From: Butyricicoccus_A sp963601915
Lineage (GTDB): Bacteria; Bacillota; Clostridia; Oscillospirales; Butyricicoccaceae
Assembly: GCA_963601915.1 (NCBI GenBank)
Contig: CAVCGL010000004.1
Location: forward strand, 82,243 to 146,242
Length of the DNA stretch: 64,000 bases
Reading direction: 5' to 3'
Under the pieces are notes generated by a model. That model searched no databases and had not been told where the DNA came from. It saw only the letters and a list, made by a program, of their open reading frames with translations. Position numbers and translations under genes: made by a program. Positions 43,905 to 51,719 of the stretch are shown here, in pieces (position 1 is the stretch's first letter; each line of letters begins with the position of its first letter).

Positions 43905-45194
43905 ATGGACAGCTATGAACAGACATTAACGCGGATCCATGCCCATGGTCGTTTCAGCGGCACGCCATGCCTTGACCGGATGCGTGCCCTGATGGCGATG
44001 CTGGGCAATCCGCAGAAAAAACTGAAATTTGTCCACATTGCAGGAACCAATGGCAAGGGGAGCACTGCCGTGCTCTGTGCTTCTGCTTTACAGCAGGCAG
44101 GATATAAAACCGGCTTGTTTACCTCGCCGTTTATCATGGATTTCTGTGAGCGCATTCGCGTCAACGGCGAGATGATTCCGCGTGAGGATCTGTGCTGTAT
44201 CGCACAGGAGGTCATGGAAAAGGAGCAGCAGCTCACTTTGCCGGCGGGCGAACGCATTGGCGAATTTGAGTTTACTACCGCGTGCGCAATGCTGTATTTT
44301 GCGCAGCAGCAGTGTGACATTGTCGTGCTGGAGGTTGGCCTCGGCGGGCGTTTTGATGCGACGAACTGCATCGACGCGCCGGAGGTCGCTGTGATGGCAC
44401 ATGTCGCGCTGGATCACATGGCAGTGCTCGGCAATACCGTGGAGGAAATCGCTGCGGACAAAAGCCACATCGTCAAGAGTGGCTGCACGCTGGTCAACTA
44501 TCCGGAGCAGAAGGACAGCGTCGATGCTGTTTTGCGCCAGCGCTGCTATGACGTGACCGCACAGTATGTCAAGGCACCGCTGCCGGAAATTTCGTCTTGT
44601 ACGCTGGAAGGCACGGACTGCGTGATAGACGGCAAGACATTTCATTTGCGTCTTGTTGGCAGACATCAGGCGGATAATGCCGCGACGGCATATGCGGCCC
44701 TGCTTGTTTTGCGCGAAAAGGGCTGGAAGATCTCCGATCAGGCAATCGCAGACGGCTTTTCACGCGCTGCCATAGCCGGACGACAGGAGGTCGTGCAGAC
44801 CGATCCGCTGCTCATGATTGACGGCGCACACAATGTGGACGGCGTGACGGCGCTGTGTGCAACGATGGATGATTTGCTGCCTGCCGGTGGTATTTCTTTG
44901 GTGTTGGGCATGGTGGCAGACAAGCAATATGAGGCCTGCGTGCGCATGTTGGTTCGCCGGGCAGATTCGGTCTATACCGTACAGCCGGACAATCCGCGCG
45001 CACTGTCCAGCCGCGAATTGACAACGATGATTCGCGCGTTTTCGCCGTACTGCAATGTCATTGACTGCGGAGATGTTCCGTCAGCACTCGAGCGCGCGCT
45101 GCGCTATGCGGATGAGACAGATACCATTGTCGTGTGCGGCTCCCTGTATGTTGCAGGAGAAGCGAAAAATGCTCTGGCAGCCGACAAGATTTGA
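43905..45194 (+). CDS. folC: Folylpolyglutamate/dihydrofolate synthase
   Basis: 429 residues. Mur-ligase fold with P-loop GTNGKGST (~47), LFTSPF, EVGLGGRFDATN and the C-terminal ligase domain (IDGAHN). It adds glutamates to folates. Only 5 bases after valS and no clear Shine-Dalgarno, so translation is probably coupled to valS. valS-folC is a conserved pair. Confidence 0.94.
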   Translation: MDSYEQTLTRIHAHGRFSGTPCLDRMRALMAMLGNPQKKLKFVHIAGTNGKGSTAVLCASALQQAGYKTGLFTSPFIMDFCERIRVNGEMIPREDLCCIAQEVMEKEQQLTLPAGERIGEFEFTTACAMLYFAQQQCDIVVLEVGLGGRFDATNCIDAPEVAVMAHVALDHMAVLGNTVEEIAADKSHIVKSGCTLVNYPEQKDSVDAVLRQRCYDVTAQYVKAPLPEISSCTLEGTDCVIDGKTFHLRLVGRHQADNAATAYAALLVLREKGWKISDQAIADGFSRAAIAGRQEVVQTDPLLMIDGAHNVDGVTALCATMDDLLPAGGISLVLGMVADKQYEACVRMLVRRADSVYTVQPDNPRALSSRELTTMIRAFSPYCNVIDCGDVPSALERALRYADETDTIVVCGSLYVAGEAKNALAADKI

Positions 45195-45220
45195 TACGTT
45201 TTTTTGCTCATGTTTTTTAT

Positions 45221-45262
45221 AATAGAACCGTTCTCTGAAAAGGGAACGGTTCTATTTTTTTG
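45221..45262 (+). terminator. Intrinsic terminator after valS-folC
   Basis: A 13-bp stem AATAGAACCGTTC / GAACGGTTCTATT, 10-base loop, then a T-run. Confidence 0.9.
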
Positions 45263-45294
45263 CCTGCAAGGCAGTGTGTTAGGAGGAAAACGAA

Positions 45295-45669
45295 GTGAAA
45301 TGTTCGCATAGACGAGAAAAAGACGGCATTGTCATTCGATTTTGCGGCGAATTGGGACATCATGAGGCGGCGCAATGTATGGAGTATCTGGAAAAGACAA
45401 TGATTTTGTATCCCAATGATCCTATTGTTTTGGATTTGTCCGGCCTGACTTTTATGGATAGCTCGGGCATTGCGGTTGTGCTTGGCGCGCAGCGCAATAT
45501 TTTGGGTGCCGGACAGACATTTTGCGTGATACGCACGCCGCCGTCTGCCATGCGTATCTTTCGGGCGGCAGGCATTCAAAAACGAGTTAATTTCCTGCCG
45601 GAATTGCCCAAGGTATCTGCGGCAGATGAAGAGGAGGTGGCAGTATGCGCAGCGAAATCAACCAGATGA
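45295..45669 (+). CDS. spoIIAA: Anti-sigma F factor antagonist SpoIIAA
   Basis: 124 residues, STAS domain. The phosphorylated serine lies in FMDSSGIAVVLG (~58). Start is GTG 45295 after AGGAGG. Dephosphorylated SpoIIAA frees sigma-F from SpoIIAB in the forespore. No promoter is obvious in the 33 bases between the terminator and the start. Confidence 0.92.
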   Translation: MKCSHRREKDGIVIRFCGELGHHEAAQCMEYLEKTMILYPNDPIVLDLSGLTFMDSSGIAVVLGAQRNILGAGQTFCVIRTPPSAMRIFRAAGIQKRVNFLPELPKVSAADEEEVAVCAAKSTR

Positions 45670-46082
45670 GCATCAAGTTTCTCAGCCGATCCTGCAATGA
45701 GGCATTTGCTCGGCAGGCGGTCGCAGCCTTTGCGGCTCAGCTCGATCCAACCATCGAGGAAATCAATGACATCAAGACGGCGGTCAGTGAAGCTGTAACC
45801 AACTGTATTGTTCACGCGTACAGGGAAGAGACCGGATACATAACCATTCAGGCAAAACTGTTTGACAATGATGAGATTCAGATTTCTGTCAAAGACAAAG
45901 GATGCGGCATACCGGATGTTCAGCAGGCGCGACAGCCGATGTTTACAACCGGCGACGCGGGACGATCCGGCATGGGCTTTACGATTATGGAGAGCTTTAT
46001 GGATAAATTGCGTGTTCGCTCACGGGAAGGTATTGGCACACAGGTCACAATGACCAAGCGTATACGAAGCCGTTTTGCATAA
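45645..46082 (+). CDS. spoIIAB: Anti-sigma F factor / serine kinase SpoIIAB
   Basis: 145 residues, GHKL ATPase: N-box EAVTNCIVHAY (~47), G1 box DKGCGIPD (~85), GRSGMGFTIME. It holds sigma-F inactive and phosphorylates SpoIIAA. Overlaps spoIIAA by 25 bases and sigF by 8. Confidence 0.95.
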   Translation: MRSEINQMSIKFLSRSCNEAFARQAVAAFAAQLDPTIEEINDIKTAVSEAVTNCIVHAYREETGYITIQAKLFDNDEIQISVKDKGCGIPDVQQARQPMFTTGDAGRSGMGFTIMESFMDKLRVRSREGIGTQVTMTKRIRSRFA

Positions 46083-46815
46083 CCAGTACGAGGAACAGCT
46101 GCGCCTGTTACAGGAAGCACAGCAGGGAGACGAACAGGCGAAAGAACAGCTGGTACGAGACAATCAAGCACTCGTTTGGAGCATTGTCAAGCGATATACC
46201 GGACGCGGCACGGAAGCGGAAGATCTGTTTCAATTGGGGAGTATTGGCCTGCTCAAAGCGATACAGGGCTTTGATTGTGCGTATGGCACGAAGTTTTCTA
46301 CTTATGCGGTCCCTAAAATTGCGGGTGAAATCCGCCGGTTTTTGCGTGATGACGGCACGATTAAAATCAGCCGCACGATAAAAGAATTGGGGTATCGCAT
46401 CAGTGCCGCGAGACAGACGCTGCACCAAACCTTGCAACGATCTCCGACGGTATCTGAACTGGCGGATTTTTTGGATGTCTCGCCGGAAGAAATCGCGTCC
46501 TGTGAAACCGCTCTGCTGCCGACCGACTCGTTACAGCGAGAAATCGGAGAGGATGGAACGACACTGGAACAATTGCTGGGAGATCAGCGGATGGAAGAGA
46601 CGATCTTGGAATCGCTGTCTCTGCAGGAAGCGATACGCCAGCTGGATGCCCGCGCCCAGCAGGTGCTTTTGCTGCGGTATTTTCGCGGACAGACCCAGCA
46701 GGTCTGCGCGCGCCAACTCGGCATTTCGCAGGTGCAGGTGTCAAGATTGGAGAGAAAGGCAATTGCAAAATTGCGGCAGATCCTCGGAGAAGAGGAAACG
46801 CCATTTATCGGTTGA
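46075..46815 (+). CDS. sigF: RNA polymerase sigma-F factor
   Basis: 246 residues. Sigma-70 regions 2 (DNQALVWSIVKRY, EDLFQLGSIGLLKAI, GTKFSTYAVPKIAGEIRRF), 3 (SPTVSELADFLDVSPEEI) and 4 (RQLGISQVQVSRLERKAI). First forespore-specific sigma factor. The only plausible start is TTG 46075 overlapping the spoIIAB stop; no strong ribosome site, so it is coupled to spoIIAB. Confidence 0.95.
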   Translation: MHNQYEEQLRLLQEAQQGDEQAKEQLVRDNQALVWSIVKRYTGRGTEAEDLFQLGSIGLLKAIQGFDCAYGTKFSTYAVPKIAGEIRRFLRDDGTIKISRTIKELGYRISAARQTLHQTLQRSPTVSELADFLDVSPEEIASCETALLPTDSLQREIGEDGTTLEQLLGDQRMEETILESLSLQEAIRQLDARAQQVLLLRYFRGQTQQVCARQLGISQVQVSRLERKAIAKLRQILGEEETPFIG

Positions 46816-46840
46816 CGAAGAGATTTCCTTGTTGTATACT
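46812..46840 (+). promoter_or_regulatory. Promoter of the hydrogenase genes
   Basis: TTGACG (46812-46817, overlapping the sigF stop codon) and TATACT (46835-46840), spacer 17. Confidence 0.75.
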
Positions 46841-46914
46841 TTATATAGATTCAAAAACCTAACAGAGATAGAAATTGGAAGAAATAACTAAATAGACTGC
46901 GGGGAGGGAGCTCT

Positions 46915-47466
46915 ATGACAGACAATTCCGTTTTCTTGGGACGAATTTCGGCAGACATGCCGTCTCAGCCGGAAATCAATCCGGAAGCAACGGCGAGTTT
47001 TGCCTCAATTGAACATCTGAAACAGATGATTCGGACGGGTGTTTTAGACATTGAAAACCATACGGAAATTCAGCCTGAAATCGAGCAGATTTTTCAAAAG
47101 TTTATTCATTTGGCAAGCTGCGGAAAATGTGCACCATGTCGAGAGGGAACCAAGCGAATGCGGCAGCTGCTGAAAAAAATCATGGAAGGCAACGGCACGG
47201 ATCAAGAGTTGGATCAACTGGCGGAGCTGGCAGACATGATTACGAATACAGCGTTATGCGGCTTGGGTATGAAGCAGTATGTGATTGACCCGACGGTATG
47301 CAAGGGATGTTCGCGGTGCGCGAAGCAATGTCCGGTAGATGCGATCTCCGGACAGATTCGTTCCCCGTTTGTTATCAATCCGCACAAATGTATCCGCTGT
47401 GGCTCCTGTACAGATACCTGTGCATTCCACGCCATTTCGCTGACAACTTTTGGCTATCCGGCATAA
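46915..47466 (+). CDS. Short NuoF-type Fe-S / ferredoxin protein, hydrogenase partner
   Basis: 183 residues. Residues ~45-125 match the iron-sulfur end of NADH-binding subunits NuoF/HydB (SCGKCAPCREGTKRM, then TALCGLG supplying the fourth Cys). Residues ~128-180 are a two-cluster ferredoxin (CKGCSRCAKQCP, CIRCGSCTDTCA). The FMN- and NADH-binding Rossmann part of HydB (about 400 residues) is absent. It starts with a proper GGGAGG site and promoter, so the short form looks genuine rather than broken. Probably an electron-transfer partner of the hydrogenase 27 bases downstream. Confidence 0.8.
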   Translation: MTDNSVFLGRISADMPSQPEINPEATASFASIEHLKQMIRTGVLDIENHTEIQPEIEQIFQKFIHLASCGKCAPCREGTKRMRQLLKKIMEGNGTDQELDQLAELADMITNTALCGLGMKQYVIDPTVCKGCSRCAKQCPVDAISGQIRSPFVINPHKCIRCGSCTDTCAFHAISLTTFGYPA

Positions 47467-47493
47467 GCTCTTGAAAGTAAAGGAGAGAGTCGT

Positions 47494-49203
47494 ATGGGAA
47501 CAATGACAATCAATAAGATACGCGTTACATTTACAGAGGAAGAAGAAAATGTTTTGTCTGTGATTCGCAAAGCCGGATTTGAAATGCCAACGCTGTGCTA
47601 TCGGCCGGAACTCTTAATACACGGTTCCTGCCGTCTTTGTGTGGTAGAGGACAAACACGGACGAACCTTTGCGTCGTGCTCGGAAAAACCGCGCGATGGC
47701 ATGGAGATTTACACCAACACACCGCGCCTGATGCGTTACCGCAAAATGATTCTGGAACTGCTGCTGGCATCGCACCAGCGAGACTGCACCGTCTGTATCA
47801 AGAGCGGCGAATGTTTATTGCAGGCGACCGCGCGGCGGATGGGTGTCAATCAAATCCGCTATGAGACCCAGCAGACGAATTATCCACTGGATATGAGCTC
47901 ACCAGCCATTGTATTGAATCCAAACAAGTGTATCTTGTGCGGCAACTGCGTGCGAATGTGCGGCGACGTACAGGGGATCGGCGCGGTAGATTTTGTTGAC
48001 CAAGGCCCCAATTACCGTGTTGCGACCATCGGCGGCAGCAAATTGGCGGATACGGATTGCGTCGGCTGCGGTCAGTGCCGCACATTTTGTCCGACAGGCG
48101 CAATTACGATTAACACGAACATCAATGCGATTCGAGAGGCAATCGCGGATCCGAATGTCAAAGTCGTGGCACAGATTGCACCGGCCGTGCGCGTAGCCGT
48201 CGGGCATGTGTTCGGATTTCCGAACGGTGTCAACGTGATGGGGCGTATCGTCAATGCAATGCACCGCTTGGGATTCGATGAAGTGTACGACACGGCGTTT
48301 GGCGCGGACTTTACGGTTATGGAGGAGAGCAAGGAACTATTGGAGCGGCTGGAGTCGGGCGAAAATCTGCCGCTGTTTACTTCCTGCTGTCCGGCATGGG
48401 TGCTGGACTGTGAAAAACGGTATCCGGAATTGGCGAGCCATTTGTCCACCTGTCGGTCTCCGATGCAGATGTTGGGCGCAGTCATTCGGGAGTACTACAA
48501 GGACCCGAAGAACAATGAAGGCAAACGGGTACTTTCTGTCGCCGTTATGCCGTGCACCGCGAAAAAAGGAGAAATTTTACGGCCGGAATCCATGACAGAC
48601 GGCGTGCAGGATATTGATTATGTTCTGACGACCAATGAACTGTGCACGATGATTAAAAAGGACGGCATTCTGTTTGACCGGCTGGAAGTTGAGGCCGTGG
48701 ATATGCCGTTTGGCATCAGTTCCGGCGCCGGAATGATTTTTGGCAACTCCGGCGGTGTGACAGAAGCGGTTTTGCGCCGTTTAAACGATGGCCATGAACG
48801 GGCGAAAATGGAGCAAATCAAGCAGAGCGGCGTGCGCGGGGAAGAGGGAATCAAGGAGATTGTTTTTCACTATCATGGAAAAGAACTGCGCGCGGCCATT
48901 GTCAGCGGTCTGGCGAATGCAGCCAAATTGCTGAAGGACATTGAATCGGGAAAAGCAACGTATCATTTCGTGGAAGTCATGGCCTGTCGCCGCGGCTGCG
49001 TAATGGGCGGCGGTCAGCCTCTTCCGGCGGGAGATGAAGAGCGAGCGTCGCGGCCGAGAGGACTATACGAAGTCGATTTGACCCGTCAGATTAAAAAATC
49101 CGACGAAAATCCGCTGGTACTTTCTCTGTATGACGGACTGATTCGGGGCAAAGAACACAAGCTATTACATAGAAATATGGCCGGACAGAGCGATATTGGG
49201 TAG
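47494..49203 (+). CDS. hydA: [FeFe]-hydrogenase, CpI-like
   Basis: 569 residues, close to CpI. N-terminal 2Fe-2S (CYRPELLIHGSCRLC), His-ligated 4Fe-4S (HQRDCTVCIKSGEC), two 4Fe-4S (CILCGNCVRMC, CVGCGQCRTFC), then H-cluster signatures FTSCCPAW (~290), MPCTAKKGE (~350) and EVMACRRGCVMGGGQP (~494-509). All H-cluster cysteines are present. It makes or oxidises H2 with ferredoxin; maturases HydEFG are not in the window. RBS AAAGGAGAG. Confidence 0.95.
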   Translation: MGTMTINKIRVTFTEEEENVLSVIRKAGFEMPTLCYRPELLIHGSCRLCVVEDKHGRTFASCSEKPRDGMEIYTNTPRLMRYRKMILELLLASHQRDCTVCIKSGECLLQATARRMGVNQIRYETQQTNYPLDMSSPAIVLNPNKCILCGNCVRMCGDVQGIGAVDFVDQGPNYRVATIGGSKLADTDCVGCGQCRTFCPTGAITINTNINAIREAIADPNVKVVAQIAPAVRVAVGHVFGFPNGVNVMGRIVNAMHRLGFDEVYDTAFGADFTVMEESKELLERLESGENLPLFTSCCPAWVLDCEKRYPELASHLSTCRSPMQMLGAVIREYYKDPKNNEGKRVLSVAVMPCTAKKGEILRPESMTDGVQDIDYVLTTNELCTMIKKDGILFDRLEVEAVDMPFGISSGAGMIFGNSGGVTEAVLRRLNDGHERAKMEQIKQSGVRGEEGIKEIVFHYHGKELRAAIVSGLANAAKLLKDIESGKATYHFVEVMACRRGCVMGGGQPLPAGDEERASRPRGLYEVDLTRQIKKSDENPLVLSLYDGLIRGKEHKLLHRNMAGQSDIG

Positions 49204-49254
49204 AAAAATGACAGCATAACTCAAAAGAGTTAAATAGTAGAATATAAAAATGTA

Positions 49255-49283
49255 TTGAAAAATCTGCGCGAATATGATAGTAT
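49255..49283 (+). promoter_or_regulatory. Promoter of the SH3/SLH surface protein
   Basis: TTGAAA (49255-49260) and TAGTAT (49278-49283) with 17-base spacer; TGA before the -10 gives an extended -10. Confidence 0.7.
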
Positions 49284-49331
49284 ATACAAAGATAAAACAG
49301 GGCATTGCCCTAGGAAGAGGAAGGGATCACC

Positions 49332-50456
49332 ATGAAGAAAAACGCGAAAATTCGCATTGCCACAGGGATGATGGCAGCTTGCTTATTGTGCGGAAATGCA
49401 TTTGCATTGGACGCGACAGACCAGCAGAATGCGGATGAGAACGTTGCTGTCACGGCGCAGGTATCCGATGGCACCGCGCAGCAGGAACAGAATGTTGCTG
49501 CAAAGAAAATCGGTTACGCAACGGCTAGCGTCAATGTTCGCTCGAAGCCGAGCAATGACGGCGAAATTCTGGGAACACTGAATAAGGGAACCTCGGTTGA
49601 GATTCTCGGTTCGGAAGGCAACTGGTATCAGATTTCCTTTGCCGGAAAGACGGGATATGTGTACAACAAGTACATTTCTCTGACCAAACCGGACGAACCA
49701 GCACAGCCGTCTACCACAACAACGGTGTATACGACCGCGGACTTGAATGTTCGTGAGCAGCCGAACAACACGGCGAAGATTTTGGGCACGCTGAAGAAGG
49801 GCGCTGAGGTAAAGACCACCGCATTGAAGGATGGCTGGTATACGATCTCGTTTGCTGGTAAGACTGGCTATATCAGTAAAGCATATACGACCACGACAAA
49901 GCCTTCGACGCCGGCACAGCCGACAACGGATCTGGAATTTACCGATGTTCCGAAGACCGCGTGGTACTATGATGCTGTCAATTGGGCAGTGAAGAAGGGC
50001 ATTACTTCTGGTACATCGAAGAAAACCTTCAGCCCGAATCAGGTGTGCACACGTGCACAGGCTGTCATGTTCCTGTGGAAAAATGCAGGCAGTCCGGATG
50101 TCACCAAGTCGGTAGCAAATCCGTTTACCGATGTCAAGACCTCGGACTGGTACTATAAGGCTGTCATGTGGGCAGTAAACAAGGGCGTTACCTCCGGTAC
50201 GACCAAAACGACCTTTAGCCCGAGCAAGACCTGCTCTCGTGCAGAGATCGTTACCTTTATGTGGAAGGCAAACGGCTCAAAGAAGGTTGCTTACAAGAAT
50301 CCGTTCACCGATGTGAAGATTGCTGACTGGTATTATGAACCGGTTATGTGGGCTGTGAAGAACGGCGTCACCGGTGGCACATCCAAGACGACCTTCTCTC
50401 CGAAGGATGGCTGTACGCGCGCACAGGTTGTAACGTTCCTGTATAACGGCAATTGA
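49332..50456 (+). CDS. Surface protein with two SH3b and three SLH domains
   Basis: 374 residues. Signal peptide (cleavage near AFA/LDAT), two bacterial SH3 repeats (about 58-108 and 133-180; ASVNVRSKPSNDGEILGTL and ADLNVREQPNNTAKILGTL), then three SLH domains (about 195-374). SH3b modules often bind peptidoglycan and SLH secondary polymer, so it may bridge wall layers. No catalytic domain. Confidence 0.9.
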   Translation: MKKNAKIRIATGMMAACLLCGNAFALDATDQQNADENVAVTAQVSDGTAQQEQNVAAKKIGYATASVNVRSKPSNDGEILGTLNKGTSVEILGSEGNWYQISFAGKTGYVYNKYISLTKPDEPAQPSTTTTVYTTADLNVREQPNNTAKILGTLKKGAEVKTTALKDGWYTISFAGKTGYISKAYTTTTKPSTPAQPTTDLEFTDVPKTAWYYDAVNWAVKKGITSGTSKKTFSPNQVCTRAQAVMFLWKNAGSPDVTKSVANPFTDVKTSDWYYKAVMWAVNKGVTSGTTKTTFSPSKTCSRAEIVTFMWKANGSKKVAYKNPFTDVKIADWYYEPVMWAVKNGVTGGTSKTTFSPKDGCTRAQVVTFLYNGN

Positions 50457-50605
50457 TTTTTTGTTTGTCACAATAGAAGAATTGGAAATCCGCTCTTTGG
50501 CAGAAAGCTAAAAATATGTTGAAGAGATAAAAAAATTTCTAGAAAAAATATTGAATTGAGATGACGAGATTTCCTAACATTTTTGAATATTATCCTTCAT
50601 TTTTC

Positions 50606-50621
50606 GGGGGGGGGGGGGGGG
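50606..50621. repeat. Homopolymer run of 16 G
   Basis: Sixteen consecutive G in an otherwise AT-rich stretch, about 140 bases upstream of the EPS-locus promoter. Such tracts slip during replication and also during sequencing, so the true length is uncertain. Confidence 0.8.
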
Positions 50622-50762
50622 TATTCATATTGACTCTTTCTTTTTTGGAAGGTGTTGCAAGGACGGACACACGAAAATCTTCCCATATTTCGGGCAGAAA
50701 TCTGCATTATTTTGTATAAATCTCTGATTTACTCAAATCAAATAGAAATAAATGCGTGAGTA

Positions 50763-50791
50763 TTGACAAATTCGACATTAAATTATAAAAT
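50763..50791 (+). promoter_or_regulatory. Promoter of the AP2-repeat gene / EPS operon
   Basis: TTGACA (50763-50768) and TAAAAT (50786-50791), spacer 17. No other clear promoter lies between it and the sugar transferase gene. Confidence 0.8.
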
Positions 50792-50905
50792 AGACATGTA
50801 AATCGTTCTTTTTAATGTGAGAATGAAGGGATTTTCACTTGGAACTGTAGGGGAAAAGCAAAAAACATTGGGATAATGTCGGAAGGAGTATTGACGGGGG
50901 ACGAT

Positions 50906-51692
50906 ATGAAACGAGATTTGACGGGGAAACGATATGAAAAGCTAACCGTTTTGGAAAAGACGGACAAGCGAAAGAACGGGTGCATTGTTTGGCGTTGCCG
51001 CTGCGACTGTGGAAATACAGTTGAATTGTCGAGCAGAAAGCTCAAAGAGGGCGTGACAACGAGCTGCGGCTGCGAAAGTCGTCCGAAGGATTTGGCTGGA
51101 CAGCGATTCGGCTCCTTGACTGTGCTGGAAAAGACGGAGAAGAGAACTTCCGATCGAAGTGTGCTCTGGCGTTGCCAGTGTGACTGCGGCAAGGAGGTAC
51201 TTCTCGGTCGCAATGTTTTGACTTCGGGAAATACGACAAGCTGCGGCTGCTGGGTACACAGAGAATTGAACGATTTATCGGGGCAGCGATTTGGAAAGCT
51301 CACGGTNNNNNNNNNNGGCAAATGGCCATCGCACATGGAATTGTCGCTGTGATTGCGGAAAAGAAACCGTTGTGAGAGAAAGCAATTTAAAAAATGGTTT
51401 GTCTAAAAGCTGTGGTTGTGAACATTCACCCAAAAAGATTTTACATTTCGTGGGTGGGACTTGCTTGGAGCATTTGCAGACCAATCATATCTCCAAAGCC
51501 AATACCAGCGGCGTGCGAGGGGTATACTTCAACAAGCAGCGCAAGAAATGGGTAGCACAAATTATGCTTCGAGGGAAATGTCATTATCTGGGAGGATATG
51601 ACAGCTTCGATGAAGCTGTGCAGGCAAGAAAAAGCGGAGAAAAGATGTTTCTGGATGTGATACAAGCACATCAAAACGCAACAGATGCATAG
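50906..51692 (+). CDS. CxCG-repeat protein with C-terminal AP2 domain (contains assembly gap)
   Basis: Three copies of a ~55-residue unit, D-L-[T/S/A]-G-x-R-[F/Y]-x-x-L-T...W-x-C-x-C-D-C-G...L-x-x-G...S-C-G-C, probably small metal-binding ribbons. An AP2/ERF domain follows (SGVRGVYFNKQRKKWVAQI, GKCHYLGGYDSFDEAVQAR). Ten N at 51307-51316 interrupt repeat 3 and shift the frame, so the placed gap length is wrong. Start 50906 follows GGGGG; an in-frame ATG at 50876 is also possible. AP2 domains bind DNA, and similar repeat-AP2 proteins occur in phages and mobile elements. Here it is 27 bases upstream of the EPS glycosyltransferase, so it could be a cotranscribed regulator. Role not known. Confidence 0.75.
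51307..51316. other. Assembly gap (10 N)
   Basis: Ten unknown bases inside the third repeat of the AP2-repeat gene. The frames on either side agree only if the true gap is a multiple of three; by repeat alignment about 21 or 24 bases are missing. Confidence 0.9.
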
Positions 51693-51719
51693 GACAGATA
51701 GGAAGAGAAAAGAAAGAGT

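Larger units (their letters stand above)
50457..50905. other. Long AT-rich intergenic region before the EPS locus
   Basis: 449 bases with no credible coding frame. Contains the 16-G run (50606-50621) and the promoter at 50763. I see no clear terminator for the preceding gene. Confidence 0.6.

Noticed and set aside
41443..43926. Long open frame (827 codons) on the strand opposite valS
   Set aside because: It is a mirror of strong codon bias in valS. No ribosome site, no recognisable domain, and valS is unquestionable.
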